A stretch of 64,000 nt of DNA from Antedon mediterranea (GCF_964355755.1 NC_092676.1:14368288-14432287), one strand, 5' to 3'. Positions 39,301-42,739 are shown, counted from the stretch's first letter. The notes: a model not told the origin generated them from the sequence alone. Translations and numbers: made by a program.

Positions 39301-41570
39301 CCATATCAATATCTCAGCAACCACTAGTCAGGAAGTACTAATTTTATTCTCAAATTACTCGCAAAGGATTATTTATATTTGCTCTAATACAATAGAAATA
39401 CACAAAATGTTTAAAAACCTATAGCTGGTACAAACAAATTTGCATGGAGCACATTTACATTTTTAATAACTAGTGAATAATAATTGGCTTGCTTTATATC
39501 AAAATACACTAGTATTAATATCACCCTAATGAACCAGTGCCAAAAGACATATCATGACCACTTGTCTAAATAACAAGTTGTGAAAAAGTGAAGCATTTCA
39601 GGATCACATGATCACATAATAAATTTAAACTCTTATAATTAAATTCTTCGACATTATTATATTGATGTCCTTTTAAACCGATTGAAACAACCTAAAATTG
39701 GTAAGGGCTTCCACTGGGGAGCTATTGGCATTTTTAAACAGAAATATGCTGATGGTAATACTGAGTGTCATGTTTTTAAATCAAAGTTACCATGTAGTAA
39801 TTTTTGCAGTTTTCAGTAATTTTTGCAGCTACCAAAAAAAAAATGTAAAATTAAATGTAATTAAAATTGTGATATCTAGAATGGTTTGAGCAGTTAGCTT
39901 GCACAATAATTAATAATAATAATAATATATACGAATTTGTAAAGCGCCAATTCCAGCAACAAGTGATCAAAGGCGCTGTGGACTAAGATGTTACACCTTT
40001 TCAACAACATTCTAAGGGTCCCATCGTGTCATCGGCAGCCAACTACTGCGCCATCACGTCTGTCCACGACAGTGTGTGTTTATAAACTAGTACACCGGGG
40101 TACCCCCCCCCCCCCCCCTACTCGTCTTGAAAGATGTACTAGGTTCTTTAAAGTGCACATGAGCCAGATGTACACTGGACCTACGGTTTATCCGAGAAGA
40201 CTTGTTCTACCCTGGAACCATGGAGCGAGTGAGCCTCAAACCCTTGCCGATATTATGGATTATGGTTCCCCTGTCTTAACCACTCGGCCACAGCACTGCA
40301 TTGAAAATGTTATACTGTAGTATAAAACATTTATGTGTTATTTTCTTCTCTGGTCAAATAAGGATGGCGAGCTTCTACAAATAACTTTACTAAACGAAAA
40401 TTAAGAAGTATTAATGGGTATCACCACTTATACTTGGCCAAAAACATACAAAGGTGGCAAGTTTGGAAATGATATAGGCATATGACATTGTTTTGTCATT
40501 TACTTTTTTACATCTTTCTTCAGTTGTTAAACTGAGCACGGCCTTTTGATTTTTGAGTTTTTATTCTAAGGAATCAAACATTATCTGAGGTCAAAGGTCA
40601 AATTTTAAATGGCCTCAAAACAAAAGTTGAAAATGTTCGCGTTACCATACCAAATTTCATGCTTCTAACCCAAGTAAATATTTGTATGGATCGATGACCC
40701 ATTGACCTACTCTACCATTTGCAAAACTAGAACATATTATATATAAAACTATTCTATAAAACTATCCTACACACACTATTAAAAACATTTGGGGCGGATT
40801 GCTATAAGCGGTCTATAAACGGTCTTAGCCCTTAGCCGGCTATAATTCGTGACGTAGCAAGTAGTCTTTATTTATAGACCATTGCTATACCGCGGTCTGA
40901 CCTGTAAACGGTCTTTAAAATTAAAGCCTACTCGAAGGAGTCTTAAAACAGTCTTTAACCTCTCTTTTTGTTGCTTTTACGTATTATTTATCGTCAAAGA
41001 CAACCAATTAAACGAGTTTTAAGTGTTAAATCAAATAATAACGGTGATTTTATTCTTATATAGGCCTAGAATGGATTTTCTCGCGTAGAAATGTACGTAC
41101 TGTTATGATTGTGAATTGAACAAGCGTGACGAACATTACCTTATTTGGTATTCTACGCGCAAAGTACGCCCTCAATTTGTTACTTTACGCGGTCTTATCC
41201 AAGACTGTTTTATAGCAATGGTCTATCAGGAGTGGTTTTAATAAGACCGTCTATCTGATAAAGCCGGCTTTAATCGGGGAGTTAAGACCATCAGTTAAGA
41301 CTGTTTTATAGCAATCCACCCTTGAAGTTGTACCATTTATATTTGTTATTGTTGAGGTAATTTTTAGCACATATTGCCAACATTAACACAACATTATTTT
41401 TTACAGATGAAGAAGCACCCCTTGAAATGACAGAAGCAGCTGATTGGTATGAGGACACAATTGATGTTATGAAGTATTACTGGTTGACTGATTTCTATCC
41501 TGTAGCAACACAGCTAATAAGTAGAATTGAAAAACATAATACTAACTTAGTTCCACTTGATGCTCCTTGA
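3634..41570 (+). CDS. ARMC2: ARMC2 (armadillo repeat-containing 2), 5'-partial gene spanning 11 exons
   Basis: Eleven exons with GT-AG borders and matching phases join into one open frame of 1,775 nt (about 590 residues) that ends at TGA 41568-41570. The series of armadillo helix-3 motifs (GALKFLTGN, TLRNLADKP, MGNLTAKSND, RVIANLSI, TINNLAYY, VFGNLSRS, CGVLINLMVDKS, CNYSENIT) is in the order I know from vertebrate ARMC2, including the C-terminal W-Y-E and V-A-Q-L-I-x-R-I segments. Vertebrate ARMC2 is about 870 residues, so roughly the first 280 residues lie on exons left of the window. Known role: axoneme assembly of cilia and sperm flagella; the Chlamydomonas counterpart is an intraflagellar-transport adapter for radial spokes, and human loss causes malformed sperm flagella. 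Possible poly(A) signals are ATTAAA at 41665 and AATAAA at 41814. The identity is a memory-based family match, not a search result. The coding parts are the separate exon entries. Confidence 0.93.
4091..5045. repeat. Three tandem ~319-bp units carrying a LINE C-terminal fragment in alternating orientation
   Basis: Units start at about 4091, 4411 and 4729 with CGGCGGATTCAGTCTTATTG (the third has one change). In units 1 and 2 a segment that reads S-R-L-D-Y-C-N-A-M-L on the minus strand follows (about 4260-4395 and 4575-4710). In the third the same segment is inverted (about 4907-5035, + strand, reading VGSRLDYCNAMLAYLHWLPV). S-R-L-D-Y-C-N...L-H-W-L-P is typical of L2/CR1 reverse transcriptase C-termini. 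Confidence 0.8.
5100..5765 (-). pseudogene. Penelope-like retroelement reverse transcriptase fragment
   Basis: Minus-strand frames read, from 5' to 3', ADKGRATVVLNTEDYVKKV (about 5745-5690), then RIYCLPKIHKPDWPLRPIVD (5384-5587) and FHVVSLFTKTPRTQALEVV (5109-5396). K-G-x-A-T-V-V, Y-C-L-P-K-I-H-K-P..L-R-P-I-V-D and D-V-V-S-L-F-T-N-I-P are hallmarks of Penelope-like elements. Frameshifts and stops separate the pieces, and the polymerase Y-x-D-D and GIY-YIG endonuclease are absent. It is a dead fragment within the first ARMC2 intron. Confidence 0.85.
6130..6670 (-). pseudogene. LINE reverse transcriptase C-terminal fragment (decayed)
   Basis: Minus-strand frames, joined across shifts, show I-G-K-S-A-T-T-F-G-R-L then ARVWNNHNLTIKFKTHL, followed by L-G-V-S-W-H-D-R and RKWLLRWSGNVNR. 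This is the C-terminal pattern of a widespread animal LINE family (T-F-G-R-L...R-V-W-N-N...I-L-G-x-S-W-x-D-R...L-R-W-x-G-H-V-x-R). Several stops and shifts show it is dead. Confidence 0.75.
6720..9360. repeat. AT-rich intron with diverged dispersed repeats
   Basis: Diverged repeat units recur at about 7600-7800 and 8070-8240 (ATAGCTCMTCGGAATGAAAA, then GATATGAATTYATATAAA and TGACGTCATCATATGG-like text); a third lies at 14640-14960. Short blocks of the type GCGGATAACYTAACTCGTC...GATGAGTYCAAAT recur at 7470, 8560 and 8880. No coding capacity was seen. Confidence 0.6.
9360..9540. repeat. Dispersed repeat, inverted copy at 16300-16475
   Basis: AATCGCATTGATTCCTGGCC, ATAAGGAATATGCTAAAATA and AAAGATTCTGACAAAATCAA occur in reverse complement at 16330-16445. 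The 16-kb copy appears to be split from a further part (17400-17580) by a TIR element. Confidence 0.65.
9624..9915. repeat. Direct tandem pair, ~100-bp units 179 bp apart
   Basis: GAAGAAAGAAGACTGTCATG followed by GACCTGCAAAATGGCAGATG occurs at about 9646 and again at 9825, with similar flanks on both sides (GGATAAYCAAATAGA before, AAAATGTTATT.TGTACATG after). Confidence 0.8.
10180..10490 (+). pseudogene. L2/CR1-like LINE 3' end
   Basis: A + strand frame reads I-N-V-F-K-S-V-L-K-T-H-L-L-S-A-A-L, the usual C-terminal K-x-x-L-K-T-H-L-F of L2-type ORF2. A 3' UTR follows, ending AAAGCGCCTTGAGCACTTTA...GCGCTGTATAAATCTTATT. The (ATT)n tail expected next is displaced to 12253, where it resumes after a Helentron-like insertion. 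Confidence 0.7.
10491..12252 (+). mobile_element. Helentron/Helitron2-like non-autonomous element
   Basis: The left end carries ACCTCCGCCAAGGAGG at 10498. The right end has its inverse GGCGGAGGTATG (about 12222-12233), then a GC hairpin (CACTC TCG GAGTG) and CTTTCTAGT. Subterminal inverted repeats, a 3' hairpin and a CTAG-type terminus inserted next to T fit Helentrons (Helitron2). The left flank is the end of an L2-like LINE and the right flank is (ATT)n, so the element sits in that tail. There is no Rep/helicase. A second element, 10904-11990, is nested inside. Confidence 0.65.
10904..11990. mobile_element. TTAA-flanked element with 26-bp terminal inverted repeats, nested in the Helentron
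   Basis: TTAA occurs at 10900-10903 and 11991-11994. The ends read AATGGACCTGAAATGGATTT inwards on both sides with one mismatch over about 26 bp. It is 1,087 bp long with no recognisable transposase; a 72-residue minus frame at 11443-11661 matches nothing I know. TTAA duplication suggests the piggyBac or Kolobok superfamilies. Confidence 0.75.
12253..12340 (+). repeat. (ATT)n microsatellite
   Basis: About 85 bp of nearly pure ATT. It directly follows the Helentron-like 3' end and is probably the tail of the LINE at 10180-10490. Confidence 0.9.
12341..13484 (+). other. ARMC2 intron, nothing recognised
   Basis: AT-rich sequence with a TTTG repeat run at 13302-13330 and the acceptor of the exon at 13485. 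No family-matching ORF or terminal-repeat structure was seen. Confidence 0.5.
13485..13587 (+). CDS. ARMC2: ARMC2 exon
   Basis: The acceptor TTTTTAG precedes 13485 and the donor GTAAGC follows 13587. Entry is at phase 0 and exit at phase 1 (103 nt). It reads FEVTGSNLTSLCKLIFKIS and ends ...LFQKNNIL. The CKLIFKISKN stretch matches the conserved CKLVFKISRN block of vertebrate ARMC2. The exon is short, which is typical of this gene, and the frame joins directly to the exon at 14280 through a split GAT codon. Confidence 0.92.
13588..14279 (+). other. ARMC2 intron, nothing recognised
   Basis: AT-rich. A short block repeated with variation around 14063-14150 (GGGCTGAGTTGACCAATTAG) forms a small degenerate tandem repeat. 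Confidence 0.5.
14280..14452 (+). CDS. ARMC2: ARMC2 exon, armadillo repeat with GALKFLTGN
   Basis: The acceptor TTTACAG precedes 14280 and the donor GTAAGT starts at 14453. Entry is at phase 1 and exit at phase 0 (173 nt). The protein includes ALIYCIGALKFLTGN, a near-identical match to the ARMC2 family block A-L-I-Y-G-V-G-A-L-K-F-L-S-G-N, followed by ESLARLLININTA. The helix-3 asparagine typical of armadillo repeats is kept. The downstream intron (14453-15984) contains an AT-rich dispersed repeat and a TA-flanked MITE. Confidence 0.93.
14978..15826. mobile_element. TA-flanked MITE family A, copy 1
   Basis: TA flanks (14976-14977, 15827-15828) bracket ends reading CCGTATATTTCGGTGTATAA then GTCGCAC inwards on both sides. 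Subterminal copies of GGTGCGTCTTATACA also occur. It is 849 bp with no transposase. It is about as long as, and closely similar to, the copy at 25814-26651. TA duplication suggests the Tc1/mariner superfamily. Confidence 0.85.
15985..16181 (+). CDS. ARMC2: ARMC2 exon, armadillo repeat with TLRNLADKP
   Basis: The acceptor TTTTGTAG precedes 15985 and the donor GTAAGG begins at 16182. Entry is at phase 0 and exit at phase 2 (197 nt). It reads TMEGLPVAHGVPNLLLQVTG then TLRNLADKPATHATFISCQ and ends ...FNISRILR across the splice. The Q-x-T-x-T-L-R-N-L-A-D segment is an ARMC2 signature. The next intron, 16182-21631, is 5.45 kb and holds an inverted-repeat element, a host repeat and a Rex1 LINE fragment. 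Confidence 0.94.
16300..16487. repeat. Host repeat split by a TIR element (other part about 17285-17580)
   Basis: Reverse-complement match to 9360-9540. The text right of the nested TIR element (GTGCGCA..., ACAACCTTCCTTTAGTAATT) resembles the reverse complement of 9170-9240, so the repeat probably continues at 17285-17580. Confidence 0.55.
16488..17284. mobile_element. TA-flanked TIR element carrying a Cys-rich reading frame
   Basis: Ends read ATAGACACGTTTCGCGCTCG then CGA inwards, perfect over 23 bp, with TA on each side (16486-16487 and 17285-17286). It is 797 bp and carries the 122-residue + frame at 16569-16937. No transposase motif was recognised. Confidence 0.85.
16569..16937 (+). CDS. 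Unassigned Cys-rich ORF inside a TIR element
   Basis: 122 residues; the likely inner start MATAECFCCKVHHKCCICWI gives six cysteines in about 15 residues, followed by FNFQTLAEWFASAPKDSGTK. I do not recognise a family with confidence. The C-x-C-C...C-C-x-C spacing is loosely like the zinc-binding tail domain of P2X7-type proteins, which is sometimes found in transposons, but key flanking motifs are missing. It could be a captured exon remnant, since GTACGTCC follows ...SRKG and could act as a donor, or chance. Confidence 0.25.
   Translation: MLKHSEMATAECFCCKVHHKCCICWINREFNYTKSLINIPVFNFQTLAEWFASAPKDSGTKSWIFSRKGTSTMCSCLSARPVALPDAVLRLLGLGGLGVCLSAEEHHIIHGRCNRSMKKNER
17590..19585 (+). other. ARMC2 intron, mostly unassigned
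   Basis: AT-rich. A 60-residue minus frame at 17766-17948 is Cys-rich (CTCSQCRSCQNCPYVC then acidic SGSEEES) but has no context to support a gene. No terminal repeats were found. Confidence 0.4.
19590..20035 (+). pseudogene. Rex1/Babar LINE fragment (endonuclease-RT linker)
   Basis: Plus frames read MTDWNVFNSENVDELAETVT then AYINFCTDNV, and after a break KKKRRAFNNGDVVQVKSIQK and NMKQVWRRMCEMSGY. T-D-W-x-V-F...L-x-E-x-x-T-x-Y-I-x-F-C and K-R-R-A-F-x-x-G-D...V-W-x-x-M are typical of the segment between endonuclease and RT in Rex1/Babar LINEs. It may be the same family as 24093-25336. Confidence 0.75.
20036..21631 (+). other. ARMC2 intron, diverged GC-richer repeats, nothing coding
   Basis: Blocks of the type TTTAAACTAMATTTGAAA.C with GGGGTGGGGATGG-like text recur at about 20170-20250, 20400-20440 and 20700-20760, suggesting an old degenerate tandem repeat. 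It ends in the long T-tract acceptor of the exon at 21632. Confidence 0.4.
21632..21872 (+). CDS. ARMC2: ARMC2 exon, armadillo repeat with MGNLTAKSND
   Basis: A long T-tract and TTGCAG form the acceptor; the donor is GTAAGT at 21873. Entry is at phase 2 and exit at phase 0 (241 nt), the longest exon here. It reads KLTLNQECCTILKNHP and later RLCFIMGNLTAKSNDCRYC then AMETLLSVFRTYLELDIV. Vertebrate ARMC2 has I-L-G-N-L-T-A-K-N-N and S-I-E-T-L-I-S-L-F-Q-T at the same place. The intron that follows is only 253 bp (21873-22125). Confidence 0.95.
22126..22312 (+). CDS. ARMC2: ARMC2 exon, armadillo repeat with RVIANLSI
   Basis: The acceptor TTTTTTAG precedes 22126 and the donor GTAAGT starts at 22313. 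Entry is at phase 0 and exit at phase 1 (187 nt). A charged linker (NQRSDETLKEKFTK...) leads into YEDIFIKLVRVIANLSINQD and IGPLIAANLNCIELLLQIL. The family has D-V-L-I-K-L-I-R-V-L-A-N-L-S-I followed by G-P-V-L-A-A-N. The linker at this point is variable in the family. The next intron is the largest, 9.3 kb (22313-31628). Confidence 0.95.
22313..22576. repeat. Dispersed repeat, related copy at 34380-34580
   Basis: GGTATATAAAGTTGGTTCGT, ACTTTCGATACTGATTTTAA, GGTGTTTTCCGATAGTG and the GATGCTTCGC block (after the Tigger-like insertion, about 23075-23130) recur in order at 34380-34580. The repeat continues at 23072 after the nested element. Confidence 0.7.
22577..23069. mobile_element. Tigger/pogo-like MITE
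   Basis: TA at 22575-22576 and 23070-23071 flank ends that both read CAGTAGAACCT inwards; further in, TTTTACGTACC-like text is inverted at the right end. It is 493 bp without transposase. CAGT.GAACCTC termini with TA duplication are typical of Tigger/pogo MITEs. The related repeat at 34539 lacks the insertion. Confidence 0.85.
23555..23630 (-). repeat. tRNA-like SINE remnant
   Basis: On the minus strand CCCAAGGTTCGAGGTTCAATCCTCACTAG contains a near-consensus polymerase III B box (GGTTCGAGGTTCAATCC). The A box region is weak (AGCTGTATCATGG). No cloverleaf can be drawn, so this is not a tRNA gene. Confidence 0.4.
24093..25336 (+). pseudogene. Rex1/Babar non-LTR retrotransposon, 5'-truncated
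   Basis: RT domains are in order: PLQFAYRSLHSTSDAI, HIMYFDFQSAFNTIQPHILA, TGVPQGTVNAPKLYSLYTAD, KFADDT, NASKTKEMIIDF, DQYKYLGIVFNDKLSWGDH, then the C-terminal DASHPLHKVIIDQ, RYAKSFIPSGIIQYN. Lengths and motifs fit the Rex1/Babar clade, including the short C-terminus and a TTATC tandem tail (25317-25336). A stop near 24470 and an interrupted frame near 24545 separate the two long frames (24089-24472, 24523-25209), so it is inactive. It is inserted in hAT-like copy A. Confidence 0.9.
25755..27221. mobile_element. TTAA-flanked element with TIRs, itself carrying a MITE
   Basis: TTAA at 25751-25754 and 27222-27225 flank ends AGCCCCATTCCCT and, read inwards from the right, AGACCCCTTCCCT. The second copy of the host has a single TTAA at the matching point (30027-30030), which proves the boundaries. 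Total length is 1,467 bp, about 627 bp without the MITE at 25814-26651. No transposase was seen. The right half is CpG-containing, with CGATCGATCGTG and AGGCCTA-rich text. Confidence 0.88.
25814..26651. mobile_element. TA-flanked MITE family A, copy 2
   Basis: Same family as 14978-15826, with ends CCGTATATTTCGGTGTATAA inwards on both sides and TA flanks. It is 838 bp and nested in the TTAA element. Similarity to copy 1 is high by eye across the full length. Confidence 0.88.
27489..28570 (+). other. ARMC2 intron, nothing recognised
   Basis: Non-coding, AT-rich. No terminal repeats or recognised families. Confidence 0.4.
28620..28930. repeat. Dispersed repeat, inverted copy of 170-510
   Basis: CCAATACCAATACTGATCTG, TATCATGATTATTATGATAT, TATTGAGTGAACATTGGCAC and TGTCCTCCCAATTTTAATGT are reverse complements of the segment near the left edge of the window. 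Confidence 0.65.
28970..29215. repeat. Irregular tandem repeat (ATCCATTTGAAAGAATGTGCTACCC)n
   Basis: Phrases CCATTTGAAAGAATGTGCTA, CCAATAATCC and TACAGTAC recur 5-7 times with small variations, at a period of about 25-60 bp. Confidence 0.75.
29265..29575 (-). pseudogene. LINE reverse transcriptase C-terminus
   Basis: Minus frames read TYQTYVRLVVEYCCLVWHSS, then Q-L-E-Y-I-Q-K-R-S-V-R-I-I, YESYTAACNTLGIPKLEDRR and DSLAIKFGKKLL...RHFLPEF. Y-V-R-x-x-x-E-Y-x-x-x-V-W-H-S-S...Q-L-E-x-I-Q-K-R-A-x-R-I-I...L-x-I-x-x-L-E-x-R-R is the standard non-LTR C-terminus. It is probably the downstream part of the same LINE as 30553-31290, separated by hAT-like copy B. Confidence 0.8.
29583..30552 (-). mobile_element. 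hAT-like element, copy B (inverted relative to copy A)
   Basis: Reverse complement of copy A: the end at 30552 reads CAGGGCCGTAGCCTGG inwards. Shared blocks include GTTTGATCA..CGG, AGCATGCTACCAATGAGC and CCAGCTCGCTGTGAG. It lacks the Rex1 and TTAA insertions and keeps the empty TTAA at 30027-30030. The far end (about 29583-29600, ...GTTCGCAGTCGG) lacks the last ~60 bp of copy A, so it is truncated or deleted there. It sits between two pieces of one LINE. Confidence 0.6.
30553..31290 (-). pseudogene. LINE reverse transcriptase domain (decayed)
   Basis: Minus frames read IPARIIKELALELTLPFTNI, F-P-K-I-R-K-E-A-I-I-T-A-V-P-K, then M-R-P-I-S-L-T-P, Q-Q-F-G-N-V-K-R-A-S-T-N-H-Y-L, FLYKGLDKPG, VNFTKAFDHINHTIVVKKLI and WKYVDDLTIAS. 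The palm motif Y-V-D-D is intact, but stops and frame changes break the ORF. R-P-I-S-L-T...F-G-N-x-K-x-x-S-T-x-H-Y-L is a non-LTR family common in marine invertebrates. Confidence 0.85.
31291..31628 (+). other. ARMC2 intron 3' end, nothing recognised
   Basis: Plain AT-rich sequence ending in the polypyrimidine tract and TTTTCTAG acceptor of the exon at 31629. Confidence 0.5.
31629..31751 (+). CDS. ARMC2: ARMC2 exon, armadillo repeat with TINNLAYY
   Basis: The acceptor TTTTCTAG precedes 31629; the donor GTAGGT follows 31751. Entry is at phase 1 and exit at phase 1 (123 nt). It reads VLKDVNQSEELVLNTVVTIN then NLAYYNMPGS and ends QIDVCE. The E-E-L-V-x-N-T-V-x-T-I-N-N-L-x-Y-Y block is highly conserved in ARMC2. 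The donor (GTAGGT) is weaker than the others in this gene. Confidence 0.94.
31752..32180 (+). other. Short ARMC2 intron with a G homopolymer
   Basis: A 16-base G run at 31859-31874 interrupts an AT-rich 429-bp intron. Nothing else was recognised. Confidence 0.6.
32181..32294 (+). CDS. ARMC2: ARMC2 exon, armadillo repeat with VFGNLSRS
   Basis: The acceptor ATTTCAG precedes 32181 and the donor GTAATT begins at 32295. Entry is at phase 1 and exit at phase 1 (114 nt). It reads MLTKLLMMDNQEGMVEATRV then FGNLSRSFEVRDYISTNK. The family consensus here is N-x-x-G-M-V-E-A-A-R-V-F-G-N-L-S-x-x-x-E-V-R-D-F-I, matched almost residue for residue. Confidence 0.95.
32295..33021 (+). other. ARMC2 intron, unassigned
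   Basis: Slightly GC-richer stretch (32350-32750) with overlapping short frames on both strands but no family match. GCGATGTCATAAGGCCCCTTCCCACCG at 32663 looks like a transposon edge, but no partner end was found. Confidence 0.35.
33022..33655 (-). mobile_element. Possible solo LTR
   Basis: The interval begins TGTTTGTCACA and ends GTGAAACA, so each strand starts TGTTT. Read on the minus strand it contains TATATAAAGGGATG (about 33278-33291), then ATTAAAGCTTTG about 140 bp downstream as a possible poly(A) signal, then a U5-like stretch. No target-site duplication or primer-binding site was found and no internal domain adjoins it. An LTR is my best guess only. Confidence 0.35.
33656..34175 (+). 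other. ARMC2 intron 3' end, nothing recognised
   Basis: AT-rich, no feature beyond the acceptor TTTTGTAG at 34168-34175. Confidence 0.5.
34176..34308 (+). CDS. ARMC2: ARMC2 exon, armadillo repeat with CGVLINLMVDKS
   Basis: The acceptor TTTTGTAG precedes 34176 and the donor GTATGT begins at 34309. Entry is at phase 1 and exit at phase 2 (133 nt). It reads VDEMMVTLLDSGNREIVYTA then CGVLINLMVDKSRRPMLKSE and GGIRK across the splice. Vertebrate ARMC2 has C-G-V-L-L-N-L-T-V-D-K-E-K-R and E-G-G-I at this place. The frame stays open for about 100 nt past the donor, but that read-through has no family match. Confidence 0.95.
34380..34600. repeat. Dispersed repeat related to 22313-23130, unoccupied
   Basis: GGTATAGAAAGTTAGTAGAT, ACTTTTGGTACTGATTTTAA, GGTGTTTTCCGCTACA, CACACACAATACAAGGATGC. 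The other copy carries a 493-bp Tigger-like MITE at the AATA position corresponding to 34537-34540. Confidence 0.7.
34610..35965. repeat. Large dispersed repeat, inverted copy at 60815-61470
   Basis: Shared blocks in reverse order and orientation: GTTTATCACGTTAATTCTGG, TATTTACTGCGTCATCGGCC, AAGATGCCATGGCTCATCCG, AAGAGAACCATGG, TAGAGGCCCACACTACAAAA, AACATGTGTGTTTGGCCTTT and GAACGCTCTTCCTGTTAACA. It is about 1 kb without the nested 348-bp element. No transposase was recognised and terminal repeats were not identified. Confidence 0.7.
35386..35733. mobile_element. TTAA-flanked MITE, 348 bp
   Basis: TTAA at 35382-35385 and 35734-35737. Ends read AGATGTATTGTCCCYC inwards on both sides (16 bp, with one more mismatch-tolerant stretch). 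The inverted host copy has GTAA at the matching site (61127-61130) and no insert. Confidence 0.85.
35966..36659 (+). other. ARMC2 intron 3' end, nothing firm
   Basis: AT-rich. A minus-strand stretch near 36200-36340 has LINE-like flavour (long T/A tracts, no recognisable motif); I do not call it. Confidence 0.4.
36660..36820 (+). CDS. ARMC2: ARMC2 exon, last armadillo repeat with NYSENIT
   Basis: The acceptor TTTTGTAG precedes 36660 and the donor GTGAGT follows 36820. Entry is at phase 2 and exit at phase 1 (161 nt). It reads KLIDVLHDFGPLDWQLAGMV then CMILCNYSENITCSAECLGE and ETSDLIALLIHYL. The D-F-G-P-x-D-W-Q-L-A-G and N-Y-S-E-N-I-T blocks are diagnostic for ARMC2. The next intron (36821-41406) holds a satellite-like tandem array and two SINEs. 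Confidence 0.96.
36821..37219 (+). other. ARMC2 intron, G homopolymer region
   Basis: It carries a GGGGGG-rich stretch at 36920-36955 (CGCGGGGGGCTAAATTCCCC then GACGGGGGGG...) and GCGAGCGAAGCGAGC. It may be the end of a transposon, but no partner end was found. Confidence 0.4.
37220..38240. repeat. Satellite-like tandem array, ~100-bp monomers in ~208-bp dimers
   Basis: The phrase GAAAAATAGARCTGCTAGGT followed by CCCTG recurs about every 100 bp. Between 37440 and 37970 the array is a dimer repeat of about 208 bp: AACTGCTAGGTCCCTGAAAA followed by GCACTTAAATAGGCCCTATT occurs at 37460, 37660 and 37868. The outer monomers are more diverged. It lies wholly inside the last ARMC2 intron. Confidence 0.88.
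38460..38941. repeat. Diverged ~300-bp tandem unit, interrupted by a 5S-SINE
   Basis: GGCCATATGAATATCTCAGC then AACCACTGGTCAGAAAGT, AAATTACTCGCAAAG and AAACATTTTTGGC recur at 39299-39440, with the intervening 38780-38941 part similar to 38500-38620. The second unit is broken at 38946 by the SINE and resumes at 39297. Confidence 0.7.
38947..39296 (+). mobile_element. 5S rRNA-derived SINE (SINE3-like)
   Basis: The first ~105 bp match animal 5S rRNA: ACACCGGTTCTCGTC, GATCACCGAAGTTAAGCGAC, GGGCCTGGTTAGAGCTTGGA, TGGGAGACC, GGGTGCTGTA. The A box, intermediate element and C box of the internal promoter are recognisable. A unique body of about 200 bp and an A-rich ATAAAATAAAA tail follow. ATGGC is duplicated at 38942-38946 and 39297-39301. 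The body after the 5S part is not rRNA, so it is a SINE and not a 5S gene. Confidence 0.88.
39302..39905 (+). other. ARMC2 intron with diverged tandem repeat remnant
   Basis: 39302-39440 is the right part of the interrupted 300-bp unit. The rest is AT-rich with no recognised feature. Confidence 0.5.
39908..40310 (-). mobile_element. tRNA-derived SINE with LINE-like 3' tail
   Basis: On the minus strand the head GTGGCCGAGTGGTTAAGACA is a clear class-II tRNA (Leu/Ser type) start. The body includes CTAGTACATCTTTCAAGACG, GTACACCGGGG with a C/G homopolymer (40106-40119), and the 3' end reads GCGCCTTTGATCACTTGTTG...GGCGCTTTACAAATTCGTAT then (ATT)n. The tail resembles the 3' end of the L2-like LINE at 48590-49790. 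Confidence 0.75.
40792..41321. mobile_element. TIR element, possible PIF/Harbinger MITE
   Basis: Ends read GGGYGGATTGCTATAA inwards on both sides, with TTG on each flank (40789-40791, 41322-41324). Repeats of GGTCTTA/AGACYGTTTTATAGCAATG occur within. It is 530 bp, non-coding. A 3-bp duplication and GG-starting ends suggest PIF/Harbinger. It ends 85 bp before the last ARMC2 exon. Confidence 0.7.
41407..41570 (+). CDS. ARMC2: ARMC2 terminal coding exon with stop codon
   Basis: The acceptor TTTTTACAG precedes 41407. Entry at phase 1 completes a GAT codon. It reads DEEAPLEMTEAADWYEDTID then YYWLTDFYPVATQLISRIEK and ends PLDAP before TGA at 41568-41570. The F-x-P-V-A-x-Q-L-x-x-R-I motif and a proline-containing C-terminus are as in vertebrate ARMC2. 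The probable 3' UTR follows, with ATTAAA at 41665 and AATAAA at 41814 as candidate polyadenylation signals; which one is used cannot be told from sequence. Confidence 0.95.
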
Positions 41571-42735
41571 TCAGTATATTTCCTATATTATGTGAACAAA
41601 GATAGTCAAAGATACTGACAGTGACATTTGTCATTTTGTATTGCTTTTTTCAGATATTCTTAACATTAAAATGTATACATTTCTTTTCATTAATGTACTT
41701 CAACAATTTAATTTGAATTGATTTGTAATAGTATGAGTGTGTTTTGGTCGTTTGTTTTTAAAGATATACTTTGTAATGAAAAGTCAATTAGACAAAAAAG
41801 GGCTAACAATAGAAATAAATTTGCTAAAGCTGAATTTTTCAGGATAAGTCCTTAATATTGTTTTAAACAACATTTTAAAAGCCCCTTTCTGCATCAACCC
41901 GCTTGAGCCCGATTGAGTTGGGAAAGAAAGTACTGTATGTGCAATGTATAAGTCCTGTTTATACAGGACAGTAAATTTGAAATATTTAATCAAAATAAAG
42001 TAATAATTACAGTACTGTGATACATAATGCTTGCTTATCTGTTGAGAAATTTCTATAAAACCTTGAAGTTATTCCTGCTTCGCGTATGTAAGTTCAGATC
42101 AAATCAGACTTTGACCAGGCAAGAAGGTATACCTCTCTAGTCAGGTATAGAAATTATGACTTTCGTTCTGGTTTTTTTAAATGGTTGAACTATTCCAAGA
42201 ATTATTTTATATATTATTTTCCATATGATTATTAAACTGCTTTTCATAAAAATGTCTTTTTTATGGTTTTATTTATGATTTTAGAGAGAGTTTTTCGGAA
42301 TGATTAATTTATGTGTTGGATAACAAAGGGATTTAGAGTAAAGTTTCGGTTTTATTGAAACTAATATTCCATCAGTACATCACTTTTTTGGCAAAACATC
42401 TGTACATCACTTAACACCAGAGGGCATATATACCATATCCATACTGCCTTTAACGTGAGAACAATGAGTATTGTACAGATCGATCATCTTGCCAGAGCCT
42501 TTGAAATATAAAAGAATATTCTATAAAGCATAGAAATTGGTTTATTATTTATTTGAGTATATATAAATGCGAAATACTAATGTATGCGAATTTAAATGGA
42601 TTGTTTGTTTAGTAAAAATAAGTTTAAAAGTATCATGGAGAGACAGGTTGTCAAAATGTAGATATTTTCAACATATCATCAAACACATAATAAGGGAAGA
42701 GGAAAAACAACTGCCGACACTACTGTGTTAATGAT
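41571..42735 (+). other. ARMC2 3' UTR and downstream intergenic sequence
   Basis: Candidate poly(A) signals ATTAAA 41665, AATAAA 41814 and 41993. Beyond that it is AT-rich intergenic sequence with no recognised feature. Confidence 0.5.
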
Positions 42736-42739
42736 TATG

